Assembly: GCA_023663505.1 (NCBI GenBank)
Contig: JAMPHH010000039.1
Location: 1 to 28,409 of the forward strand
DNA length: 28,409 bases
Reading direction: 5' to 3'
Source: Muribaculum sp.
GTDB lineage: Bacteria > Bacillota > Clostridia > Lachnospirales > Lachnospiraceae
The notes below the pieces were generated by a model. That model made no database searches and was not told where the DNA came from. It saw only the letters and a program-made list of their open reading frames with translations. A program made the position numbers and the translations under genes. Shown piece by piece: positions 6,214 through 15,395 of this stretch (the first letter of the stretch is position 1; every line of letters begins with the position of its first letter).

Positions 6214-9200
6214 CTAATAAGCCCATTGCCATAAACCTTGCAAAAGTTTAGATTGTGCCGACGATAAGTTATCAAAAACAGCATTACCCTTCATACCCAT
6301 TGACACAATATTAAAAGCTACATTCTTACTCCCCACAAAGGAATCACCACCCGATGACACACCTGTTCCGGTAAGCACAACCGTAGCCCTGCCCTTATTC
6401 ACGTTGTTCACATAATTTATGGTATATTGATTGTCAGCGAGCGTTACATTTCCATTACTCCCCTTGCAAACTACCTCAACACGATAAGGGGTCACCTCCT
6501 CACCCGTATAGGTCAATTTGGTTACCTTTTTGTTATTCTTGTCATAGAAAGTTACTTTGGCTTTGGACAAGTCAAACTCACCTTCTTTAGGCTTGCATAT
6601 CCGATACTCTTTGGTCAAACGGTGTTTAATATCACTATTAAAATTCCCTTTTCCTATAATCACCACCCGCGCCGTGACAGAATCCATACCCATTAAGTTC
6701 AAATCTAATTTATTCCCCTTATCCATAGCTTTCCATTGCCCAGCCGCATCTTTATATTCATAGCTCGCTGCATAATCAGAGCTTTTAAGCATCACGCCAT
6801 CAATGCTGATACTAGGCATTGATTTGTAGACCCCCGCTTTTTTGTAGATTTTGTCTGATACCGCAATTACTACTTTTTGCCCCATCTCGTCCAAATTTGC
6901 CTTATGAATCTTAAAATTGGAGGTCTGCTGTCGGCTTCCCTTATAATTTCCAAGGAAGGTTATCTTAAGCTTGGCAGTACCCACTTTCTTATTGCCGCTA
7001 TATGAAACCTTGTAATCCTGACCGGCAACCAACTGCTTCTCATCAGGCAGTCCGCTGTGATATGTCACAGCAAGCTTAGATACCGTCACCCCCGCCATAC
7101 TGTACGGATATCCTTCCGATTGCTTGGCAAAGGTCACCGATATCTCGCTTTCGGAAGCCTTGAGCGGAGTAATTTTATATGATTTTGTAACGATACCGCT
7201 ATACTCTCCCATACCTATTACACTGTACTTCACTGTACCCGCGCTTACCGTATCAGCAGGGAACACCACATAATAGTCTCGTCCTTCCTGCAGCACGTCT
7301 GATTCTCCCTTTGCAGTCACCTCCACATCAGCCCCAATGCTCAACTGCCCAAACACAGGTCTATGCTCCCTGCCATCATAACTCGCCGCAAAGCCCTTGG
7401 CTTGGCTCACAGATAGCTTCTTGAGAGCATTCTTTTCAACTGCCTTAATCTCTATCGCAACAGCCCCGGTATAATTGCCCTTGCCAATCACATACAATTT
7501 GCAATCGGCGGTTATCTTACCCGGTTTGACCACGCTGTTCGCACTGGTGCTCAAATCATAATCCTTGCTCCCGAGCTTCCGCCCATCATAGAACAACACG
7601 GGTGAAGCTTTAGTATTCAAGGCAACCGCCAGTTTCTCAGGACACCACAATTCAGGTAAATTATTCGCACCATTGTCCAAACCCGTAAGACTCTTTCGAT
7701 CAATCGAAAAGTTCACTGATGCCTTACCGCTATAATTCCCGCGCCCTGTCACGGTAATCTTGGGCAAAGCATTCTCTTTCGTGACTCCGTTAGACGCCTT
7801 GACATTATTACTATATTGAACAGTATAGTCCACACCCTCTGTCATCCTCACACCATTATTAGTCACACGAATGGACGGCTTGATTGCGCTTCCTGTATAT
7901 GTGTAGACAGAGCCATTTAACAATTTCACATGCAGACCTGTCTGAGGAATGTCGCTGTTATCGTCTCCTCCATCACCGCCTTCCGTGCCTCCGCCTGCAT
8001 TACCGCCAGACACATCCCCAGAAGCTCCGCCTTCACCGTTTTTCGTAATACTCGCAACCTTAAAGCCCCATGCATTTCCGCTCTTGTCTGAATCCAATTT
8101 AATCTTGATAGTGTCCCCTGTAACCTGAACGGTCTTGCCCGCCAATTGTGTCCCAGTGTATTTCCCAATCAGGGTACCCTTTCCGTCATAGATGTATAGA
8201 TAGTCAAAATCCTCCTCTATATTTGTCCTCTCATCAAATGTCACATTTAGAGAATCTGCGCCAGTCAAGGTATATACCCACACATCTTTGCAATCGTTCT
8301 CATAATTATGCAAGCTCTCCAGCTGCTCCAAGCTCTCACAGAAGACAGTGCTGCTCGTCACGGTCACGGTACAGCTTCTGGAAACACCGCTTCCGTCATT
8401 AGCGGTCACCGTTATGGTCGCTGTCCCCTTCCGCAAGGCGGTCACAACCCCTGTCTGTTCCACGGCGACTACATTTTCATCCGAAGTGCTCCATGTCACA
8501 GTCTTATCATTGGCTGTCCCCGGTCCTACGGAAGCTGTTAATGTGTATGTTTCCATCGCCTCCAAAGAAAGACTGGTCTTATTCAAAGAAATGCTTGTAA
8601 CCGGCTGTACCACCAGTACCTTACATGACGCACTCATATTTCCTACCGTGACACGAAGGGTCGCCTCCCCAAGCCCTTTGGCAGTGACAATACCTGCGTC
8701 GGAGACCGTTGCAATCGTTTCGTCACTGCTTTTCCAGACCACCTCATCGGTAAAGTTCGCAGGAGCTACCGACATGACCAGCGTCTCCTTCTTCCCCTTG
8801 ATCATAGTCAGCTCTCCTTTGTTCAAGGTCACTGTCGCAGCAGAAATCTCCCGATTCACAAAAGTCGCCCCTACCTTATCTGCCCACTCTTGGGCATAAG
8901 TGCCGGATATCCCATAGACTGTCATCTTCGTGGGATAGCTGACTGCATTGGTTCCGATACTCATCGTCCCGCGAGGAACAGTCAACTCCGTGAGTTTGGT
9001 ACAATTGGTAAAAGCATTGTCCTTCACCGTTGCAATGCGATAAGGCAAAACCACCGACTCCAAGGCAGGGCAGAGATTGAAAGCGTAAGCAGGAATCTCC
9101 GTAAGCCCCGTCCCCAAATTTAAATCCTTCAATACCTCACAGTCAGCAAAGCAATAAGTGCCGATAGTTGTCACACTATCGGGGATAGTGATGCTGGTAA

Positions 9201-12200
9201 GTGTATCGCAGTTGTGAAACGCATAGGTAGCGATTGTTTGCAATTGTTCTCCAAACTGCGCTTTCGCAAGAGCCGTGTTATTGTCAAACGCCCGCTCCTC
9301 TATGGTCACCAGACTGGCTGGGAAATTGATGTTGGCGAGGCTGGTGCAGTTTTGGAAGGCATATTTTCGGATTGCCTCAACCGTCTCTGGAAGTGTAACT
9401 GCTATCAGAGAAGTACAATCCTTAAAAGTTCCTTCAGCGATGTTTACTCTTTCACTAGGCAACTTGACAGTGGTCAGTTTGGTACAACCAGAGAAGATGT
9501 AGGTACCCATGAAAGTCACGCTATCGGGCATCTCCACAACATTTAATCTTGTGCAATCCTTAAATGCTGATGACTTTATTTCTGTAACGCTGTTTGGAAT
9601 AATGATTTCCGACAAACCTGAACTTTCAAATGCCTGTGGTTGAATTTTTGTCACTGTTTCTGGAATCACTATTTTTTCCAATCCATCACACCCTGAAAAA
9701 AGGTTGCCACATATTTCCGTTACACCATCTTCAAACTTTACGTCTTTCAACTTGCTGCACCCATTAAATGCACCACGATTCCCATAAAATATGACATTAT
9801 CGCCTCCTTTGAGTGTCTTGGGAATCTCTATGGATTCTAGCTCATCACAATTATAAAAAGCATTATCTCCAAGGCTTGTTAAAGACTTTGACAATATCAC
9901 ATTTGCCAAACTACTACATTCGCTAAATGCACCACTGCCTATACTCACAACGCTATTGGGGATTTTCACAGCACTGAGTTTTTTGCAATTTTTAAATGCC
10001 GATGACTTTATTTCTGTAACGCTGTTTGGAATAATGATTTCCGACAAACCTGAACTTTCAAATGCCTGTGGTTGAATTTTTGTCACTGTTTCTGGAATCA
10101 CTATTTTTTCCAATCCATCACACCCTGAAAAAAGGTTGCCACATATTTCCGTTACACCATCTTCAAACTTTACGTCTTTCAACTTGCTGCACCCATTAAA
10201 TGCACCACGATTCCCATAAAATATGACATTATCGCCTCCTTTGAGTGTCTTGGGAATCTCTATGGATTCTAGCTCATCACAATTATAAAAAGCATTATCT
10301 CCAAGGCTTGTTAAAGACTTTGACAATATCGCATTTGCCAAGTTACTACATCCACTAAATGCACCACTCCCTATTTCCGTCACCGTATCCGGTATCACTA
10401 CCATATGCAGCTTCGTATTCCCCTTAAACGCATTGCCCCCAATCGCCGTCACCGTATATCCGTCAATGCTTTCAGGGATACTCAATGCAGACACATTCCC
10501 GTTAAACTTTGTGATTGTAATCTGGTCGCCGTCTCCCTTGGAATACTCGAAAATCGTATAGGGCTGTCCATTAGATCCGGTGCCACTATTGATACCACTC
10601 TGTGCATATCGGGAATAAAACGGAGTATAATATTTATACTTTTTTGTTATACTTGAACCGGAGCCATCCTCGGAAGAAGTCTTATTGTCTCTAGTGCAAT
10701 AAGGAACTTCTAGACCGTCTTCATAATGCTTGACCACCCGAACAGGACTATTCACCTCAGAGATGAGTTTACAGTCTTTACTCCATGATTCTTTCCATAC
10801 CCCAAGGTCTAGCTTTGCCGAACATCCAATAACTACATACAAATGCGCTCTCATATGGGTGCAATTGTATGGAGGTTCGTCCTCAATATATGTAGTGGAA
10901 GTGATAGTGCTTTTTGCTCCCGCCTCCGCATATGCGCTTCCTTTTAAAAAACCAACATCAAACTTAATCTCCGCCCTAATTCCCATGGAAACCTCGACCT
11001 TTGCAGCAATTGTAAAAGACTTTTTGTTAAAATTCTTTTGCAAATAGAATCCAGATTCGTTATCCCATCCAATACCCGCACTAATGTAACCTGACCACTC
11101 CAGCATCACCTCGCCTTTGGCTTCCAGTTCCAATTTTACGTCTATCGAAATGATTCCCAACGGATCAATATTGACCTTACAAATTGTTTGTCCATTCGAG
11201 ATTCCTAAATCCTCCAATGCGTCCACACTGACATTGCAATGAAAGGAAACCGCTAACTCTCCTATAAAATAAGCATTTGCCTTGCCATTCCATACTTTCT
11301 TATTCCAGTAACTACTGTAATCTGCATATTGGTCAAACACACGACAATAAATCTCTACCTTCTTCCCTTTCTCCAAGCCATATGTGTTTCTGAACTCGTC
11401 CGACACATCGTAAGTCTCCTTAACCTGCACCGCACTGATTTTACTATTCCCTACCGCTTCCAGTGAACTGTATTCTACTCCATCTGAGAAGTTTTTCTCT
11501 TTAGTCCCCCCTACAAAATATGATATCTCAGCATTTTCATTCACAGCATGAACCTGTGTCAGGTCAGACTCTATTTTGCCCTGAATATCCAGCTCTGCAA
11601 ATATTTCTGCTGTTTCGACGCTTTCCATCTTTATGACAAGACTATCGTTGACCGATTCCACAGACACAGCCCTGCGTCCAATTGGAAGGTCACCGGAAAA
11701 AATGACAAATTTATCACCTGCCTTTATCTCCAGACCGCAGTTGTAAATAGTCAGTTCATCCTCCCCCGACACAGAAGCTTCCGTCCCGTTCGGAATAACA
11801 ATCACGTCCTCCAAGAATTCATACTTGTTATCGTAATTCTCATCAATCCTTGTCCTTTCTATGGCTTTCGCCGCCTCAGCAATCATCCCATCCTTTTCAG
11901 CCGTGGTGATACCCTGTTCCGGCAGAAAATCTCCGCCAGAAAGCGCAATCCACCCCTTGTCTATGGCAATTTGAATATCATCCGGATAAGTAACCGCATC
12001 CTTTTCATTGAATGTATATGTAACCCCCTCGTCCGACATATAGCCCATGCATAGATTCAGCGTGTGCGCCGCGAATTCTCTTGTGGCAGCATCGTTCGGA
12101 CAGAACGGATCTCCCGCCTCCACGTCAACCAACCCGAATTCTGTGGCAAGCATTACCTCATAGTAATTTGCATCATCGGAAGTGATATCAGAATAATAAT

Positions 12201-12531
12201 TGTCAGGATAATTATCCTCCTCCACCGTCATCTCAAAGACCGTGGTCAATTCCGTGAGCCATTGGATTCGTGAGACTTCCGCATCTCCTGCTGCCGACAT
12301 AGACACAACGTTAAAAAATGCCTGTCCGTCGGTTGTTCCCTCCCGTAACTCCCCAATCTCGCTCCCTTTCTCAGGAACCTCTGACTCGTTGGTATCCGTT
12401 TCATATTGTACGACTTCCGCCGCCTGTGCCGACAGACCATCCACACCCATAAATGTGGATAACACCATTATCACAGCAAGAATGCTGCTTAATACCCGTC
12501 TGACACCCCTTGTACTTTTTGATTTTTTCAT
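6214..12531 (-). CDS. Giant secreted BspA-like leucine-rich-repeat protein with Big_2 and CUB-like domains
   Basis: This 2,105-residue protein has a signal peptide (residues 1 to about 37, ending AQA-A). Next come an SLH-like segment (about 110-225) and an unassigned beta-rich region (about 225-650). BspA-type LRR_5 repeats follow (about 665-1225; units like 'L-x-x-I-x-I-P-x-S-V-T-x-I-x-x-x-A-F-x-x-C'), then two Big_2 domains (about 1230-1395), a CUB-like domain (about 1395-1495) and a Gly/Asp linker. Several YTG-type repeats end the protein, which has no LPXTG anchor. Such proteins sit at or leave the cell surface and are linked to adhesion or host and polymer binding; the ligand here is unknown. 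The ATG at 12531 is chosen over an upstream one because AAGGAG lies just before it and a lysine-rich signal peptide begins there. Part of the LRR region is a recent 432-bp tandem duplication. Confidence 0.9.
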   Translation of the reverse strand: MKKSKSTRGVRRVLSSILAVIMVLSTFMGVDGLSAQAAEVVQYETDTNESEVPEKGSEIGELREGTTDGQAFFNVVSMSAAGDAEVSRIQWLTELTTVFEMTVEEDNYPDNYYSDITSDDANYYEVMLATEFGLVDVEAGDPFCPNDAATREFAAHTLNLCMGYMSDEGVTYTFNEKDAVTYPDDIQIAIDKGWIALSGGDFLPEQGITTAEKDGMIAEAAKAIERTRIDENYDNKYEFLEDVIVIPNGTEASVSGEDELTIYNCGLEIKAGDKFVIFSGDLPIGRRAVSVESVNDSLVIKMESVETAEIFAELDIQGKIESDLTQVHAVNENAEISYFVGGTKEKNFSDGVEYSSLEAVGNSKISAVQVKETYDVSDEFRNTYGLEKGKKVEIYCRVFDQYADYSSYWNKKVWNGKANAYFIGELAVSFHCNVSVDALEDLGISNGQTICKVNIDPLGIISIDVKLELEAKGEVMLEWSGYISAGIGWDNESGFYLQKNFNKKSFTIAAKVEVSMGIRAEIKFDVGFLKGSAYAEAGAKSTITSTTYIEDEPPYNCTHMRAHLYVVIGCSAKLDLGVWKESWSKDCKLISEVNSPVRVVKHYEDGLEVPYCTRDNKTSSEDGSGSSITKKYKYYTPFYSRYAQSGINSGTGSNGQPYTIFEYSKGDGDQITITKFNGNVSALSIPESIDGYTVTAIGGNAFKGNTKLHMVVIPDTVTEIGSGAFSGCSNLANAILSKSLTSLGDNAFYNCDELESIEIPKTLKGGDNVIFYGNRGAFNGCSKLKDVKFEDGVTEICGNLFSGCDGLEKIVIPETVTKIQPQAFESSGLSEIIIPNSVTEIKSSAFKNCKKLSAVKIPNSVVSIGSGAFSECSSLANVILSKSLTSLGDNAFYNCDELESIEIPKTLKGGDNVIFYGNRGAFNGCSKLKDVKFEDGVTEICGNLFSGCDGLEKIVIPETVTKIQPQAFESSGLSEIIIPNSVTEIKSSAFKDCTRLNVVEMPDSVTFMGTYIFSGCTKLTTVKLPSERVNIAEGTFKDCTSLIAVTLPETVEAIRKYAFQNCTSLANINFPASLVTIEERAFDNNTALAKAQFGEQLQTIATYAFHNCDTLTSITIPDSVTTIGTYCFADCEVLKDLNLGTGLTEIPAYAFNLCPALESVVLPYRIATVKDNAFTNCTKLTELTVPRGTMSIGTNAVSYPTKMTVYGISGTYAQEWADKVGATFVNREISAATVTLNKGELTMIKGKKETLVMSVAPANFTDEVVWKSSDETIATVSDAGIVTAKGLGEATLRVTVGNMSASCKVLVVQPVTSISLNKTSLSLEAMETYTLTASVGPGTANDKTVTWSTSDENVVAVEQTGVVTALRKGTATITVTANDGSGVSRSCTVTVTSSTVFCESLEQLESLHNYENDCKDVWVYTLTGADSLNVTFDERTNIEEDFDYLYIYDGKGTLIGKYTGTQLAGKTVQVTGDTIKIKLDSDKSGNAWGFKVASITKNGEGGASGDVSGGNAGGGTEGGDGGDDNSDIPQTGLHVKLLNGSVYTYTGSAIKPSIRVTNNGVRMTEGVDYTVQYSNNVKASNGVTKENALPKITVTGRGNYSGKASVNFSIDRKSLTGLDNGANNLPELWCPEKLAVALNTKASPVLFYDGRKLGSKDYDLSTSANSVVKPGKITADCKLYVIGKGNYTGAVAIEIKAVEKNALKKLSVSQAKGFAASYDGREHRPVFGQLSIGADVEVTAKGESDVLQEGRDYYVVFPADTVSAGTVKYSVIGMGEYSGIVTKSYKITPLKASESEISVTFAKQSEGYPYSMAGVTVSKLAVTYHSGLPDEKQLVAGQDYKVSYSGNKKVGTAKLKITFLGNYKGSRQQTSNFKIHKANLDEMGQKVVIAVSDKIYKKAGVYKSMPSISIDGVMLKSSDYAASYEYKDAAGQWKAMDKGNKLDLNLMGMDSVTARVVIIGKGNFNSDIKHRLTKEYRICKPKEGEFDLSKAKVTFYDKNNKKVTKLTYTGEEVTPYRVEVVCKGSNGNVTLADNQYTINYVNNVNKGRATVVLTGTGVSSGGDSFVGSKNVAFNIVSMGMKGNAVFDNLSSAQSKLLQGLWQWAY
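9569..9898 (-). repeat. LRR tandem duplication, copy closer to the 3' end of the gene
   Basis: This 330-bp block appears identical base for base to 10001-10330, at a period of 432 bp (144 codons). The flanks of the unit are similar but diverged. It encodes LRR units that include SGLSEIIIPNSVTEIKSSAF. Confidence 0.9.
10001..10330 (-). repeat. LRR tandem duplication, copy closer to the 5' end of the gene
   Basis: Partner of the block at 9569-9898; the two copies read the same over 330 bp. A change at 10331 versus 9899, and another at 10000 versus 9568, mark the ends of the identical stretch. Confidence 0.9.
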
Positions 12532-12582
12532 TTTTTCTCCTTCCGCACTCATCAACCATACAATTCGGCTGTATGGCAATTT

Positions 12583-13392
12583 CTAATTTCTGAGTGTTTT
12601 CTTAACAACTGCAAAGGACAGATATCCAAAAAGGAACACCCCTATGAAGCTTTCTGCTGCAGAAAACAACGATATAAGCAACCCATTTGCTGCAAACCGT
12701 GACGGAAACGGCATAATGCACAACAAACTATAAATGACAGCCCCGCACATATTTGAGAGCATCCCGTCACCAATTCCCCAAGAACTCACTAATTGACATG
12801 AATCAAAACCCTCAATGCCCAGCCCCCCATAAACTATTGCAAATGACACAATCCAAAATAGCATCACCAACAATATCCGTCCCGGAGACAAACCATATAA
12901 ACCTATCATTTTCAGCAAATTATGTATACACAATGTAAAGCCGAGTTTTACTTTTTGGCGCAAGGTTCCTACGTCAGGTACCAGTTGGTAAGGACGATAT
13001 TTCATATATAGAATCAGTGCCATATCCTCCTCATCATAGCGCCCCTGCTGCTGGAAATTGACCTTAAGCAAATTGTACATTACCGCCAGCTTGACGCATA
13101 AAAGATTCTTTTCCTGAAATCTCAGCGTCACCATTTCCTCCATAGCATAATAAAGCGTTGCCTGAAGCAATCTATTCTTTGTGTCCTTGAGATGCTTTAC
13201 CTCATTTGCCGTACCATTCTCAAGTCTCACAATTTCCTTCCAGTCGCTGCTATCAATGATCGTAGAATAATTGGTGACCTCATCCAAGAATACCTTTTCC
13301 ATATTAGATAGGACAAACGGCTGATACACCTTCACCTTTTCCACCCGCAGCGTGACCTGTACACTCGCAAACCGATTCTCTGTCCAGTCCAT
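12583..13392 (-). CDS. Ion-channel-like membrane protein (C-terminal half of a pentapeptide-channel type protein)
   Basis: This 269-residue protein has a soluble N-terminal part (1 to about 150). It includes a linker NFQQQGRYDEEDMALILYMK, reminiscent of the segment before the pore in pentapeptide-repeat/Ion_trans_2 proteins. Then come a transmembrane helix (about 180-200, ILLVMLFWIVSFAIVYG), a pore-like region, and a last helix (LFSAAESFIGVFLFGYLSFAVVKK) that matches the end of two-TM potassium channels. The expected TxGYGD selectivity filter is absent; IMPFPS stands in its place, so potassium selectivity is doubtful. Its start overlaps the previous gene by 61 bp. AAGGGG at 13400-13405, seven bases before the ATG, supports independent, coupled initiation. 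A -1 frameshift joining both ORFs is the alternative. The LRR gene starts 51 bp downstream. Confidence 0.65.
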   Translation of the reverse strand: MDWTENRFASVQVTLRVEKVKVYQPFVLSNMEKVFLDEVTNYSTIIDSSDWKEIVRLENGTANEVKHLKDTKNRLLQATLYYAMEEMVTLRFQEKNLLCVKLAVMYNLLKVNFQQQGRYDEEDMALILYMKYRPYQLVPDVGTLRQKVKLGFTLCIHNLLKMIGLYGLSPGRILLVMLFWIVSFAIVYGGLGIEGFDSCQLVSSWGIGDGMLSNMCGAVIYSLLCIMPFPSRFAANGLLISLFSAAESFIGVFLFGYLSFAVVKKTLRN

Positions 13393-14597
13393 AGAGAATC
13401 CCCTTGGCTCCGCCCGCCTTGGGAAATATCTTTTTTAGAACTCATACCACAATATGGTACAGGCTCAAGGCAAACGCTCACTTCCGGCAGAGAAGGAATA
13501 TTTCTAAATACAATCTCCCCTGACCTCATCTGCATGGAATCACATATAATTTTCGATTTATCTCCGAAAGAGGAATTTTGGATACACAGCCTGCTTCCTT
13601 TCATGAATGTGTTTTGTGTCCCTTGCACAATATAGTCGCCAAAAACTGTCTGAAACATATTAACCTTCGTATGCCTGAACTTCACGTTGGAAAATGTCAA
13701 GCTCCCGCCCTTATCTAATTCCTCCGCACAAAATCTTGCATCCTCAAAAGAAATCTCCGATCCATAATTGTCTCCATATATGTCGCAATCCCGAAATTCC
13801 ACTTTATTACAGAAACGTGCATTTCTAAAGCTAACCCCCACTAATTCGCCCGTGCCGCTTCTACCCTTAAGGTCGAAACACAGATTTTGGATATATACAT
13901 TTCCCGCAAATGTACATCTGTTAAAGCTCATGTGATTAATCATCATAAGAATTTTCCTAGTACCATATGAAAGACTTAAATTTGTATCCCCTGTAAATAT
14001 CACTCCATTCGCCACCAAACCAGCTATTATTAGAGGTTCCTCATTATTCAAAAAGCCCTTTCCAAGCTTTCTTTTATTATCACTTATTATTTTTAGTATA
14101 TAGTCCTCCAGCCGGAAATTTTCAATAATACAAGGGGTGTCTCCTCTTGAAAGCTTGCTAAAATCAATATAGATTTTCCCTTCTTCTATACTCAGGACAG
14201 GAGACCTTAAAAGCTCCTTATCTTTCACATAATGATTCTCTCGTGGAGAACGGCTCACTTTTCTTTCGTAAAGATATCGATTGTACTGATACTGCCCATA
14301 TGAATCGTCTGAATAGCGGTATATTAGATAATCATAGAATTGTCTCGCAGATGGGTTAGTATATATCGCTCCATTGCCATCCGATTTTACAAGACATTCG
14401 GATATGTTTAGTCTATATGGGCAGTTATTCAAAAAAGATACGATATCATTTGGATCAACAACATTTTGTAACAGCTCTTTGCTTTTTGTGTAATTCATTC
14501 CTCGCCAAAAATCAACTATTTGGTTAGTATAAAGACTTCCCGATGTCTCTCGAAGATATCGCATTGTCTCAATCCATAGCTTTTTCTGGTTTGACAT
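13332..14597 (-). CDS. Pentapeptide-repeat-like protein (N-terminal half of a pentapeptide-channel type protein)
   Basis: The 421-residue protein begins at the ATG at 14597, chosen because AGGAGG lies six bases upstream. The first 200 residues are mixed helical and not recognised. Residues about 215-370 have five-residue periodicity typical of degenerate pentapeptide repeats, with units such as VSFRNARFCNKVEFRDCDI and LTFSNVKFRHTKVNMFQTVF, which build a right-handed beta-helix. It has no signal peptide or membrane helix. The last 30 residues are basic, low in hydrophobicity and overlap the next gene in another frame. They could be out-of-frame sequence after a frameshift at the A-run at 13431-13436. 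It is the first gene of a minus-strand set that continues through the channel-like and LRR genes. Confidence 0.65.
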   Translation of the reverse strand: MSNQKKLWIETMRYLRETSGSLYTNQIVDFWRGMNYTKSKELLQNVVDPNDIVSFLNNCPYRLNISECLVKSDGNGAIYTNPSARQFYDYLIYRYSDDSYGQYQYNRYLYERKVSRSPRENHYVKDKELLRSPVLSIEEGKIYIDFSKLSRGDTPCIIENFRLEDYILKIISDNKRKLGKGFLNNEEPLIIAGLVANGVIFTGDTNLSLSYGTRKILMMINHMSFNRCTFAGNVYIQNLCFDLKGRSGTGELVGVSFRNARFCNKVEFRDCDIYGDNYGSEISFEDARFCAEELDKGGSLTFSNVKFRHTKVNMFQTVFGDYIVQGTQNTFMKGSRLCIQNSSFGDKSKIICDSMQMRSGEIVFRNIPSLPEVSVCLEPVPYCGMSSKKDISQGGRSQGDSLWTGQRIGLRVYRSRCGWKR

Positions 14598-14642
14598 AAT
14601 ATTCCTCCTAACCAATAAGATTTATATTAATCGGGAATAATG

Positions 14643-14720
14643 TAATAAGAATTATACCACTTTCGTCCAAAGGTATCAATATTTATATTATTTTAAATGA
14701 AAAATAATAAGAATTGTTAT
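14643..14720. promoter_or_regulatory. Repeated candidate operator in the divergent intergenic region
   Basis: TAATAAGAATT occurs at 14643-14653 and again at 14705-14715, each followed closely by (TT)ATAC. The second lies in a near-palindrome, ATAAGAATTGTTAT (14707-14720), which overlaps a plus-strand -10 (TATACT, 14718-14723). The copies cover both divergent promoters, as expected for a regulator controlling itself and its neighbours. Confidence 0.55.
14651..14679 (-). promoter_or_regulatory. Promoter of the pentapeptide/channel/LRR gene set
   Basis: The minus strand has TTGATA (14674-14679), a 17-bp spacer and TATAAT (14651-14656), also preceded by TGG to give an extended -10. One copy of a repeated candidate operator, TAATAAGAATT (14643-14653), overlaps the -10 box. 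Confidence 0.75.
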
Positions 14721-14743
14721 ACTAAATAGAACGAGGTGACAAT

Positions 14744-15052
14744 ATGATTGGAGAACGCTTGTCAGAAATAAGAAAAGACCATGGAGATACACAAGCCATG
14801 CTTGCCGAGCGGCTTAACGTATCCCTTCCTACAATCAGGTCTTGGGAGCAGGAAAAGAGTTCTCCCAGCCATGAACTATTAATCTCTATTTGCAAACTTT
14901 ATCATGTCTCCGCCGATTACCTTTTAGGCTTGTCCGATGTTGACCCATCCTATGTTCAACGCAACCGATTGGAACATTTTAACAAAGAGGAACTGGCTGC
15001 ATTGCGCAATTATGAAGAATATTTGATTTGGAAACGAAAGTCAACAAAATAA
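14744..15052 (+). CDS. XRE-family helix-turn-helix transcriptional regulator
   Basis: This 102-residue protein has a Cro/C1-type HTH covering about residues 5-60: RLSEIRKDHGDTQAMLAERL, then NVSLPTIRSWEQEKSSPSHE, then LISICKLYHVSADYLLGLSD. This is the common layout of small Firmicute repressors. The remaining 40 residues are charged and helical and may mediate dimerisation. A GAGGTGA ribosome binding site precedes the ATG at 14744. It is transcribed away from the pentapeptide/channel/LRR set, with a 146-bp shared intergenic region that holds repeated candidate operators. It probably represses itself and that set; the inducing signal is unknown. Confidence 0.88.
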   Translation: MIGERLSEIRKDHGDTQAMLAERLNVSLPTIRSWEQEKSSPSHELLISICKLYHVSADYLLGLSDVDPSYVQRNRLEHFNKEELAALRNYEEYLIWKRKSTK

Positions 15053-15111
15053 TCGCAACCGTTCAACCACAAAATGCCTCGCAAGCCCTGCAACTCTGCT
15101 TCGCGCCGATA

Positions 15112-15351
15112 CCAAGGCGGGAGAGGACTGGGAGGGTTTTCGCGGGCTTCGGCGGAGGTTGGCGCGTTTTCTTATAGTGCGTCCGAAACCTAGGGTGAAA
15201 TGCGCATGGATGCGCATTTCAGGCTCTACGGTGCATGGATGCACCTTAGAGCCGACCCGTAAACCGCAGTCCCAATCCCCGCACTATTAGAAAACGCCCA
15301 ACCGCAGCCAGCCCGCGAAACCCTCCCAGCCCTCTCACGCCGCCCCATTGG
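15112..15351. repeat. Cloverleaf-like inverted-repeat element, no coding content
   Basis: Two long imperfect arms, 15116-15181 and 15280-15344 (about 65 bp each), are complementary over most of their length. An outer CCAA/TTGG pair extends the stem. Inside sit two further hairpins. A perfect 10-bp stem lies at 15197-15206/15211-15220, and a 14-bp stem with one mismatch at 15222-15235/15240-15253. Both have a TGGA loop and are enclosed by GGGT/ACCC (15193-15196/15255-15258). No credible ORF is present. It fills the gap between the XRE gene and the motor genes and looks like a mobile or repetitive structured element, or a structured RNA. Confidence 0.75.
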
Positions 15352-15395
15352 AACCAATCAGAACCAATTCCCCTCCCCCCACTTCATCATGATCT

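Noticed and set aside
6019..6234. Plus-strand 71-codon ORF over the terminator region
   Set aside because: It reads straight through a perfect terminator hairpin, its hydrophobic part comes from the hairpin arms and the end of the LRR gene, and it has no ribosome binding site.
15041..15244. Minus-strand 67-codon ORF in the cloverleaf element
   Set aside because: It is made of the inverted-repeat sequence, has no recognisable domain and no ribosome binding site.
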